DNA of 64,000 nt from positions 124,001 to 188,000 of the forward strand of contig NZ_QPKJ02000005.1 in NCBI RefSeq assembly GCF_003344625.1, in the 5' to 3' direction. A program made the position numbers and the translations under genes. Shown here in pieces: positions 50,671 to 60,100 of the stretch. The stretch is from Solirubrobacter deserti. Lineage in GTDB: Bacteria; Actinomycetota; Thermoleophilia; Solirubrobacterales; Solirubrobacteraceae. Position 1 is the first letter of the stretch. Each line of letters opens with the position of its first letter. Below the pieces are notes generated by a model. It was not told the DNA's origin and ran no database searches. It saw nothing but the letters and a program-made list of their open reading frames with translations.

Positions 50671-51575
50671 AGCGTGGACGAGGGTAGGGGACGCAGCGCC
50701 TGGAGCCGGTCGGCGAAGCCGAGCAGCTCGTCGCGCAGGTGTACCCGCTCCAGCCAGCGGGCGGGAATGCCCTCGAGCCCGTACAGCGCGCCGGCGAGTT
50801 GGCCGGCGATCGCGGCGGTGGTGTCGGCGTCGTCGCCGAGGTTGACCGCGGCCAGCACGCACGACTCGTAGTCGTCGGTGGAGGCCACCGCCCACAGCGC
50901 CGCCTCCAGCGCGAGCACGATGTAGCCGTTGCCGCGGATCTCCGGCGGCGCCTTGTCCAGGAACGAGCCGGCCGCGACCGCCGCGACCTTCGGGTGCAGG
51001 TCCGGCAGCTCGCGGCGGCGCAGCACGTCCTCCTTCGCCGCCCCGTTGAGCGCCTCCACGAGCAGGAGCGCGAAGTGCCGGGTCGCGTCGACGGCCTCCG
51101 GCGCCCCGTGCGTGGTTCGCGCGCTGTCACCCGCGAAGCGCACGGCCGTGTCGAGGTCGTGCGCCCACGCCATCGGGATCGGCGCGAGCTTCATCAGCGG
51201 GCCGTTGCCCGCGGCGTCCCGCGCCGCATCGCCCGGGAAGGGCTCGCCGGTCTTGCGGAAGCGCTGCAGCGCCTGCCGCGTCGCCCGCCCGATGTCGAAG
51301 CACGTCCCGGTCGACGACCAGTGCCCTTCGCGCCACCACCGCACATAGCGCTGAAGCTGGTCCACCGGATCGAACCCGGCCGTCTCGAGCACACTCTCGG
51401 CCAGGCACAGCGCCATCGACGTGTCGTCCGTCCACGCGCCCACCGGGAGTTCGAACGGGCCGCCGCCGACCATGTCCGTCACGGGCGGAAACGACCCGGG
51501 CGGGGAGAACTCGACGGTGGTGCCGACGGCGTCCCCGACCGCCAGCCCGAGCAGACTTCCACGGAAGCGATTCAC
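50667..51575 (-). CDS. ADP-ribosylglycohydrolase
   Basis: A 302-aa hydrolase of the ADP-ribosylglycohydrolase (DraG/ARH) family. It has FRGSLLGLAVGDAVGTTVEF, the metal site GAWTDDTSMALCLAESVLET, and the second metal site VNLGDDADTTAAIAGQLAGA. All Asp/Thr metal ligands of the family are present. It removes ADP-ribose from a protein or small molecule. Its link to an AAC(2')-like gene is notable because ADP-ribosylation is itself an antibiotic-modification chemistry (rifamycin by Arr). GTG 51575 overlaps the ABC permease stop (GTGA). Confidence 0.93.
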   Translation of the reverse strand: MNRFRGSLLGLAVGDAVGTTVEFSPPGSFPPVTDMVGGGPFELPVGAWTDDTSMALCLAESVLETAGFDPVDQLQRYVRWWREGHWSSTGTCFDIGRATRQALQRFRKTGEPFPGDAARDAAGNGPLMKLAPIPMAWAHDLDTAVRFAGDSARTTHGAPEAVDATRHFALLLVEALNGAAKEDVLRRRELPDLHPKVAAVAAGSFLDKAPPEIRGNGYIVLALEAALWAVASTDDYESCVLAAVNLGDDADTTAAIAGQLAGALYGLEGIPARWLERVHLRDELLGFADRLQALRPLPSSTL

Positions 51576-52345
51576 GCGCGAGAACGGTACTTCGCCACCG
51601 CCAGTGGGAGGAACACCGCGCAGATCAGGATGGGCCACGCGAGCGCCAGCTCGACCGCGTGCGTCGCGGCCCACGAGTCACCGCCCCAGCCGGGGTTGCC
51701 GAACAGCTCGCGGGCGGCCGCCGCGGTCGCCGACAGCGGGTTCCATTCCGCGATCGCCGCGAGCCACGCCGGCATCGAGTCCGGATCGGTGAACGCGTTG
51801 GACAGGAACCCGAGCGGCCACACGAGGATCTGCACGGACGCCACGGCCTCCGGCCGCCCGGCGACCAGGCCGAGGTAGATCCCCATCCAGATCAGCGAGA
51901 AGCGCAGGAGCATCAGCAGCCCGACCGCCGCCAGCGCGTCCGCCGGGCCGGACTCGATCCGCCACCCGATCGCCCACCCGCACGCCATTAGCACGGCCAG
52001 CCCGGCCAGCGAGTTGACCAGGTCCGCGACCGCGCGCCCGCCGACCACCGCCGCGCCGCTCATCGGCAGCGAGCGGAACCGCGCCGTGATCCCGCGCGAG
52101 GCATCGGTGACGACGGCGGTCATCGTCGTCTCCAGCCCGAACACGCACGTCAGCGCCAGCAGGCCCGGAACGAGGATCGACGGGTAGTCGTCGCCGTAGC
52201 CGCCGCGCAGCAGGTACGCGAACATCAGCAGCACCAGCACCGGGAACAGCACGCCGACCGCCAGCACGAACGGCTGCCGCGCCCAGTGCGAGAAGGCGCG
52301 CAGCGTCAGCGTCCAGGTGTCGGCCACCAGCCAGCGCACGCTCAT
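51572..52345 (-). CDS. ABC-2 type permease
   Basis: A 257-aa membrane subunit with six helices. VTDASRGITARFRSLPMSGA is the ABC-2 intracellular loop. GRPEAVASVQILVWPLGFLS and AAIAEWNPLSATAAAAREL mark the DrrB-like end. It pairs with the ATPase next to it (ATGA at 52342-52345). It is the second gene of the six-gene operon. Confidence 0.93.
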   Translation of the reverse strand: MSVRWLVADTWTLTLRAFSHWARQPFVLAVGVLFPVLVLLMFAYLLRGGYGDDYPSILVPGLLALTCVFGLETTMTAVVTDASRGITARFRSLPMSGAAVVGGRAVADLVNSLAGLAVLMACGWAIGWRIESGPADALAAVGLLMLLRFSLIWMGIYLGLVAGRPEAVASVQILVWPLGFLSNAFTDPDSMPAWLAAIAEWNPLSATAAAARELFGNPGWGGDSWAATHAVELALAWPILICAVFLPLAVAKYRSRA

Positions 52346-53268
52346 CGCGTCAGCTCCAGGAAGACCTCGTCCAGCGTCGGGCGCCGCAGCGCGACGTCCT
52401 CTGCGTCCAGCTCGCCGACGACCGCGGCCAGCGCGCCCATCCGGTCACGCACCGGCGCGCTCACGCGCAGCCCGGCCTCGTCGACCTCGGGCTCAGCGCC
52501 GCTCACCCGCCCGAGCAGCGCGACCGCCGTCGCCACGTCGTCGCGCTCGCGCAGGACGACCTCGATCCAGTCGCCCGCCAGCGCGTCCTTGAGCTCGGCC
52601 GGCGTGCCCTCGGCCACGACCCGCCCGCCGTCCACCACCGCGATCCGGTCCGCGAGCCGGTCGGCCTCCTCCAGGTACTGCGTCGTCAGCAGCACGGTCA
52701 CCCCGTCCGCCGCGAGCTCCCGCACGCTGTCCCACACCTCCGAGCGCGAGCGCGGGTCGAGCCCCGTCGTCGGCTCGTCGAGGAACAGCACCTCGGGCGA
52801 GCGGATCAGCCCGGCGGCGAGATCCAACCGACGCCGCATCCCGCCCGAGTAGCCGCCCGCCGGGCGGTCGGCGGCGTCCTCGAGCCCAAAGCGCTTCAGC
52901 AACTCCTGCGCACGCGCCCGCGCACGCGCGACCCCGAGATGCTGCAGGCGCCCGAACAACACGAGGTTCTGGCGGCCGGTGAGGACCTCGTCCAGCGCGG
53001 CGTGCTGCCCGACCAGGCCGATCCGCGCGCGCACGCCGCCCGGGTCCGCCGCCACGTCGCACCCGGCGACGACGGCCCGCCCGCCGTCCGGGCGCACGAG
53101 CGTCGTCAGCACGCCGACCGTCGTCGTCTTGCCCGCTCCGTTCGGGCCCAGCAGCCCGTACACGGCGCCGCGCGGCACCTCCAGCGAGAGGCCCGCCAGC
53201 GCCTCCGTCTCGCCGTAGGACTTGCGCAGCCCTTCGGCGACGATCGCCATCTTCTCTCCGTACGCCAT
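52342..53268 (-). CDS. ABC exporter ATPase (DrrA-like), first gene of the six-gene operon
   Basis: A 308-aa nucleotide-binding subunit. Walker A is LLGPNGAGKTTTVGVLTTLV, the signature is YSGGMRRRLDLAAGL, Walker B is LFLDEPTTGLDPRS, and TTQYLEEADRLADRIAVVDG follows. It has the DrrA-type C-terminus ending TLDEVFLELT. The start is ATG 53268 or ATG 53250; the former overlaps the operator at 53260-53282, so 53250 with GGAGA before it may be the real one. Divergent from a TetR gene. Confidence 0.93.
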   Translation of the reverse strand: MAYGEKMAIVAEGLRKSYGETEALAGLSLEVPRGAVYGLLGPNGAGKTTTVGVLTTLVRPDGGRAVVAGCDVAADPGGVRARIGLVGQHAALDEVLTGRQNLVLFGRLQHLGVARARARAQELLKRFGLEDAADRPAGGYSGGMRRRLDLAAGLIRSPEVLFLDEPTTGLDPRSRSEVWDSVRELAADGVTVLLTTQYLEEADRLADRIAVVDGGRVVAEGTPAELKDALAGDWIEVVLRERDDVATAVALLGRVSGAEPEVDEAGLRVSAPVRDRMGALAAVVGELDAEDVALRRPTLDEVFLELTR

Positions 53269-53282
53269 ACGGAGTAGCGTAC
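53260..53282. promoter_or_regulatory. TetR operator between the exporter operon and tetR
   Basis: Inverted repeat GTACGC (53260-53265) and GCGTAC (53277-53282) with an 11-nt centre, overlapped by direct repeats CATACGG at 53266-53272 and 53285-53291. Lies across the divergent promoters. Confidence 0.65.
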
Positions 53283-53299
53283 AGCATACGGTGTTGCTC

Positions 53300-54052
53300 G
53301 TGACGGAACCCGGCGATCCCATCCGCGGGCTCGAGCTGCTGTGGCGGGTCCACACGACGCCCAAGCGCGGCCCCAAACAAAGGCTCGACCTCGACCAGAT
53401 CGTCAGCGCGGCGATCGCGGTGGCCGACGAGGAGGGCCTGGACGCGCTGTCGATGCGAAGGGTCGCCGAACGGCTGAAAGTCGGAACGATGTCGCTCTAC
53501 ACCTACGTCCCGGGCAAGCCGGAGCTGCTGGACCTGATGCTCGACGCCGCGATCGAGCCGTCAACCCCGCATGACGTGGCGCACTGGCGCGCCCGTCTCG
53601 AGCGTGTGGCGCGCGAGAACTGGGACCGCTTCCACCGGCATCCGTGGCTGCTGGAGATCACACCGACGCGGCCGGTCCTCGGGCCGAACACGATCGCCCG
53701 CTACGACCACGAGCTGCTGGCGCTGGACGGGATCGGCCTCTCGGACGTCGAGATGGATTCGACCCTTACCCTGCTCAACGCCCACACGGAATCCGCCGCC
53801 CGCCGCGCCCTCGAGGCGGCGCGCGCGGAGCAGCGCACCGGCATGACCGACGAGCAGTGGTGGGCCGCCCGCGCGCCGTTCCTCGAGCGGGTGATCCAGC
53901 CGGGCCGCTTCCCCACCGCGAGCCGTGTCGGGACGGCCGCAGGCGAGGCCCACAACGCCGCCTACGCACCTGAGCACGCGTTCACGTTCGGGTTACAGCG
54001 GGTGCTCGACGGCGTCGATTTCCTCATACGGAACCGAGCTTCCGACGGCTGA
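53300..54052 (+). CDS. TetR-family regulator of the exporter operon
   Basis: A 250-aa protein. After an N-terminal leader it has LDLDQIVSAAIAVADEEGLD, ALSMRRVAERLKVGTMSLYT and YVPGKPELLDLMLDA (helix-turn-helix region about 30-85), with a TetR_C-type ligand domain behind. The C-terminal end is AYAPEHAFTFGLQRVLDGVD. It follows the classic layout: divergent TetR next to ABC exporter, ligand probably the exported compound. GTG 53300 is a sensible start; GTG 53291 is also possible. Confidence 0.9.
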   Translation: MTEPGDPIRGLELLWRVHTTPKRGPKQRLDLDQIVSAAIAVADEEGLDALSMRRVAERLKVGTMSLYTYVPGKPELLDLMLDAAIEPSTPHDVAHWRARLERVARENWDRFHRHPWLLEITPTRPVLGPNTIARYDHELLALDGIGLSDVEMDSTLTLLNAHTESAARRALEAARAEQRTGMTDEQWWAARAPFLERVIQPGRFPTASRVGTAAGEAHNAAYAPEHAFTFGLQRVLDGVDFLIRNRASDG

Positions 54053-54087
54053 ATTCGAATGTTCTCGCAACATTTACCGAACCCGCT

Positions 54088-54132
54088 GGACTTATTTCCG
54101 CTCATTTGAAATAAGTCCCTCTCTCAGGAGAG
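54088..54132 (+). promoter_or_regulatory. 5'-UTR double hairpin before the giant secreted protein
   Basis: An 11-bp perfect stem GGACTTATTTC (54088-54098) / GAAATAAGTCC (54108-54118) is followed by a 5-bp stem CTCTC/GAGAG (54119-54132). It lies 27 bases before the start codon and immediately before GGAGGAG. The stretch 54053-54130 is unusually AT-rich. It may be the terminator of tetR, an attenuator, or an mRNA stabiliser. Confidence 0.6.
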
Positions 54133-54158
54133 TGGAGTCCAACGGAGGAGAGCCGTTA

Positions 54159-57100
54159 ATGCGCAGGATGCGGTACGCGCTGCTCGCGGTCGTCGCTGCC
54201 ATCGCATGGGCGATGGCTGCGTCACCAGCCCGAGCGGCACAAACGGTCGTTATCGACGCAGTCGATTCGCCCGCTTCGGCCTTCAGCCCCGCCAACGTGA
54301 GCGTCGAGGTCGGCGACACGGTCCGGTGGGAGTTCGACCAGGCCCAAACCACCCACGACGTCACGTCGCAGGGGACCAACTGGGCTCAGCCCATCGATGA
54401 GGAACGCGCTCCGAACGGCGAGCCGATCACCCGGACGTTCAACACGCCCGGCACCTACACCTTCTTGTGTGACCGGCACCCCGGGATGACCGGGTCGATC
54501 ACGGTCCAGGCCGCGAACCTCGACCGCGTGCTGGTTTTCTCGAAGACCGGCGGTTTCCGCCACGACTCGATCCCGCAGGGCATCGCGGCGATCCAGGCGC
54601 TCGGCACCGCCAACAACTTCACGGTGGTCGCCACCGAGGACGCGGCCCAGTTCACCGACGCGAACCTCGCGACGTTCGACGTCGTCGTGTTCCTCTCCAC
54701 CACGGGCGAGATCCTCAACGACACCCAGCAGGCCGCCTTCGAGCGCTACATCCAGGGCGGCGGCGGCTTCGCCGGCGTCCACGCGGCCTCGGACACCGAG
54801 TACAGCTGGCCGTGGTTCGGCGAGCTCGTCGGCGGCTACTTCCGCAGCCACCCGCCCGGAACGCCCGCCGCGGCGGTCGACATCGAGGACGGCGACGAGC
54901 CCTCCACGACCGGCCTCCCGACCCGCTGGCAGCGCACGGACGAGTGGTACAACTTCCAGCACCCGACGACCCCGGTCGTCAACGGCAACGGCACCGTCGC
55001 CGACTTCAGCCCGCGGGCCCGCCACGTGAAGGTCCTCGCCACGGTCGACGAATCGACGTACGACGAGCAGGACGGCAACGCGGTCGACGACGATCACCCG
55101 ATCGCGTGGTGTTCGGACTTCGACGGCGGCCGCTCGTGGTACACGGCCATGGGCCACACGCAGGCGTCGTTCAACGACGCCCAGTTCCGGCAGCACCTGC
55201 TCGGCGGTCTGCGCACCGCGGCCGGCGTCGCCGGTGACTGCGGCCGCGAGCGAGACGTGCCGCCGACCGCGGCGGACTTCGAGAAGGTCACGCTCAGCGA
55301 CGACACTCAGGCTCCGGTCGAGATCGACATCGCGGAGGACGGGCGCGCCTTCTACCTCGAGCGCGACGGCCGCGTCTACATGTGGTCGCCCACCTCGCAG
55401 ACCTCGCAGCTGATCGCCGACCTCCCGGTCACCAACAGCCACGAGAACGGCAACCTGGGCATCCAGCTCGCGCCGGACTTCGAGACGACCAACCACATCT
55501 ACATCGCCTACTCGGCGCTCCCGGACGCGTCCGGCACCAACGTGCTGTCGCGCTTTACGCTGAACGGCAACACGCTCGGCAGCGAGCAGCGGATCTACAC
55601 CTGGCAGCAGCAGCGCCTGCAGTGCTGCCACAACGGCGGCTCGCTCGACTTCGGTCCCGACGGGAGCCTCTACATCTCGACGGGCGACAACTCGAACCCG
55701 TTCGCCCACAACTACAACCCGGCGGACGAGCGGCCCGGCCGCGAGCCGTGGGACGCACAGCGCACGTCCGCCAACACGAACAACCCGAACGGCAAGATCC
55801 TGCGGATCAAGCCGATCCCGAACGCCACCGGCGTGCCGGGCATCGGGACGACGTACACCATTCCTGAGGGGAACATGTTCCCCGAGTCCCAGGACACCCA
55901 GAACAAGACCCTGCCCGAGATCTACGCGATGGGCTTCCGGAACCCGTTCCGGATCCACGTCGACCAGAAGACGGGCTGGGTGCTGCTCGGCGACTACGGT
56001 CCTGACGCGGGCGCGGCGAACGCCGCCCGTGGTCCCGCGGGCCACGTCGAGTTCAACGTCGTCAAGGAGCCCGGCTTCTACGGCTGGCCGTACTGCATCG
56101 GGCCCAACCTCCCGTACCGCGACATCGTCTACCAGAGCGACGAGGGCGGCGTTGGCGGCCAGTACACCTACGACACCCCCGACACCCACAACTGCGCCGC
56201 GCCGGTCAACGACTCGCCGAACAACAACGGCCTGACGAACCTGCCGCCGGCCATCCCGGCGTCGACGTGGCAGACCTACAGCACGTTCGACCAGCGGTTC
56301 CCGGACCTCGGTGCCGGCGGCGCGCCGATGGGTGGCCCGCGCTACTACTTCGACGCGGACAACCCGTCGAACACCAAGTTCCCGCCGTTCTACGACGGCC
56401 ACTGGTTCATGGGTGAGTGGAACAACGACTGGATCAAGACCGCGAACCTCAACGACGACGGCCTGATCACGGGCATCGCCTGCTTCGCCATCTGCCAGGG
56501 CTACCAGAGCCCGATGGACATCGAGTTCGGCCCCAACGGCTCGCTCTACGTGGTCGAGTGGGGGCAGGGCTTCGGGTCCAACAACGCCGACTCCGGCGTC
56601 TACCGGATCGACTACATCCAGGGCGCGCGCTCGCCGATCGCGGTCGCGAACGTCAACAACGACGCGGTGCCGGTCGGCACCACGGTCCAGTTCTCGTCGG
56701 CCGGATCGAGCGATCCGGACGGCACCCCGATCAGCTACCTGTGGGACTTCAACGACGGCACGCCGACGTCGACGGCGGCCAACCCGACGCACACGTTCAC
56801 GCAGGCCGGCACCTACAACGTCACGCTGACGGTGAGGGACGAGTCGGGCGACACGGCCGTTGACACCGTGCGCGTGGTCGTCGGCAACCAGCGGCCGGTC
56901 GTGACGATCGAGATCCCCGAGAACGGCCGGGTCGCCAACTTCGGCGACCGGATCCCGTACAAGGTCTCAGTCGTGGACCCGGACGGCGGCTCGACCGGCG
57001 CCGGCACGATCGACTGCGACGACGTCGTCGTCAAGTTCAAGCTCGGCCACGACTCGCACGCGCACGACCTGGAGTCGATGACGGGCTGCCAGGGCGAGTA

Positions 57101-60100
57101 CACGATCACGGGCGTGGAGGGCCACAGCACCGAGCTGAACATCTTCACGGTCGTGACCGCGTCCTACACGGACGAGGGCAACGGCCCGGCCGCTCCGGTG
57201 ACGGGCGAGGCCGAGGCGATCCTGCAGCCGAAGCTCAAGCAGGCCGAGTTCTTCTCGACGACCGGTCGCACCGCGGACAGCCGCGCGGCGGGCGGTGACC
57301 CGGGCGTCGCGCTCGAGGCCACCACGGACGTCGGCGGCGGCAACTCCGCGGCGTTCATCGAGGACGGCGACTGGATCTCGTTCAACCCGTACAACCTCGA
57401 GGACCTCTCGAAGGTCACCTTCCGCGTCGCCTCCGAGAGCACCGGAGCGACCATCGAGCTCCGCTACGACGCCCCGGACGGGCCGCTGGTCTCCTCGACC
57501 ACGTTCCCGGCGACGGGCGGCTGGCAGACCTGGGCGGACGTCACGTCGAACCTGCCGGCGACCATCCCGCAGGGGACGCATCGCCTGTTCGTGGTGTTCC
57601 GCCACCCGACGAACACCGGCGGCCTGATGAACCTGAACTGGTTCAAGTTCACGGGCAAGGGCGCGGCCGTCACGGCGCCGCCCGAGGTCAACGCCACGGC
57701 TGAGCCGATCAGCGGTGAGGCGCCGCTCAACGTCGCCTTCAACGCTGACGCGACGGACGCCGAGAACGAGGCCATGACGTACGCGTGGGACTTCGGCGTG
57801 CCCGGCACGGACGCCGACAAGTCCACGGAGAAGGCGCCGAACTACACCTACACGACGCCGGGCAACTACACGGCGAGCGTGACGGTGACCGACGCGTCCG
57901 GCGGCAGGGCCTCGGACACGGTCGAGGTCCGCGTGACGCGGCCGCTCGACGAGTGCCCGACGGGCCCCGTCCGCTCGGACGAGTTCGACGGCACCACGCT
58001 CGATCCGAAGTGGACCGTGCTGCGGCCGGACACGGCCAACCCGCTGAGCGTGTCCAACGGGTCGCTGGTCCTGCCCATCTCGCAGGGCTCGATCTACGGC
58101 ACCGGCACCTCGGCGAAGAACATCGTCGTCCAGGACATGCCGGACGGCGAGTGGATGGCCACGGCCAAGATCTCGGCGAGCGCGCTCACCGAGAACTACC
58201 ACCAGGCCGGTCTGCGCGTGTACGCGGGCGACGACAACTGGGCGTCCGTGCACATGATCTACGCCGGCTCGGGCCGCGACTTCGAGTTCATCACCGAGGT
58301 CGACGGCGCTCCGCGCAACGAGGGCGCCGACAAGCTCGGCGGCATCCCCGCCGACGCCCCGCTCGACTACTACGTGCGGCTGATGTACGACGGCGAGAAC
58401 CTGACGGCCGCGTACTCGTACGACGGGTCCACGTTCCAGCCCGTCGGCCGCCCGGTGTCGCTGGCCACGTTCACCGACGCCAAGGTCGGCCCGGTGGCGC
58501 TATCCGGTGAGACGGCGACGACCGTGCCGGTGGCCCGCTTCGACTGGGTCCGCTTCGATCCGGACGGCTCGGGTGGCGGCGGCTCGGAGGGCATCGTCGA
58601 CAACTTCGACGGCAACGCCCTCGACGGGGCCTGGGAGCGCATCCGCGGCGACCAGTCCGCCGTGGTCGGCAGCGGGACGCTGCAGATCCCGGCTCAGACC
58701 GGCGACATCTACCAGACCCGCAACGACGCTAAGAACCTCATCGTGCGCGACGCGCCCGACGGGGCCTGGCAGGCGGTGACGAAGATCAACTTCAAGGGCA
58801 CCGCGCAGTACCACCAGGCCGGGATCATGGTCTACGGCGATGACAACAACTTCACGAAGTTCGGTCGTATCGTGCATACGACGACCGGCACCGAGAAGTT
58901 CGAGTTCATCAACGAGGTGAACGCGGTCGCGCGCAACGCGGCGGAGGACTCCTCCGCCAACCTGGCGGCGACCTTCCCGAACGACTACTACCTCCGACTC
59001 ACGTCGGACGGCACGAACGTGGTGGGCCACTACTCGACCGACGGCTCCACCTGGACCGCCGTCGGGCGTTCGGCGGTGCTGCCGGCGAACGCGAAGATCG
59101 GCCTGTTCGCGTTCTCCAACGACGGCACGGGCAACCCGGTCGCCTCCTTCGACTCCTTCGCCCTCACCGGCGACGAGGTCGGCGGCGGTGGCGGTGGCGG
59201 TCAGCCGTCCGGTCCCAGCTACGACGATCAGTTCGACGGCGCCACGCTTGACAAGGAGCGCTGGAACGCCATCGTCCGCGACACCCCGGCCGAGTACTCC
59301 CTGGCCGGTGGCAAGCTCAACTACACGCTGAGCGCGGGCGACATCTACACGGGTGACACCAACCCGCCGCCGAACAACTTCCTGCTGCAGGATGCGTCGC
59401 ACGCCGACGAGGACTGGGTGATCGAGACCAAGGTCGACGGCTACACGTTCGACGGCGGCTACGCCCAGGGCGGCCTGCTGGCCTACCAGGACGGCGACAA
59501 CTACGTGAAGTTCGACGTCATCACCGACCCGAACAACACGGTGGTGAACCGGATCGAGCTCCGCTCGGAGATCGCCGGCGTCATCCAGGAGCCGCAGTCC
59601 AACGCGACCGTCACCGCCGCCCAGGCGAACGGGCCGTTCTGGCTGCGTCTCACCAAGGAAGGCAACAGCTACAAGGGCGAGTACTCGTTCGACGGCGTGG
59701 CTTGGACCGCGGCGCCGAACAGCCCGGTCACGAATCCGATGGCCGATCCGGACTTCGGTCTGTTCGGGTTCAGCCCGCAGGACCGCGAGGTCACGGACAC
59801 GGTGTCGTTCGACTACTTCACCCTCAACGGGCCTGACCCGAGCGGGTGCGAGCAGTGCGACGGCCCGGGCGACTCGTTCGACGGCAGCTCGCTGAACGCG
59901 GACCGCTGGAACGCCATCGCCCACGACGACCCGACGAAGTACGCGGTCGCCAACGGCGCGCTGACGGTCACCACGACCGCCGGCGAGATCTACCAGGGCT
60001 CGACGGGCGGAGGCCCGCTGATCCTGCAGGCCGCGGACCACGCCGGTTCGGACTTCGTCCTGGAGACCAAGCTCACCAACACGCTCGACGGTGGCTACTC

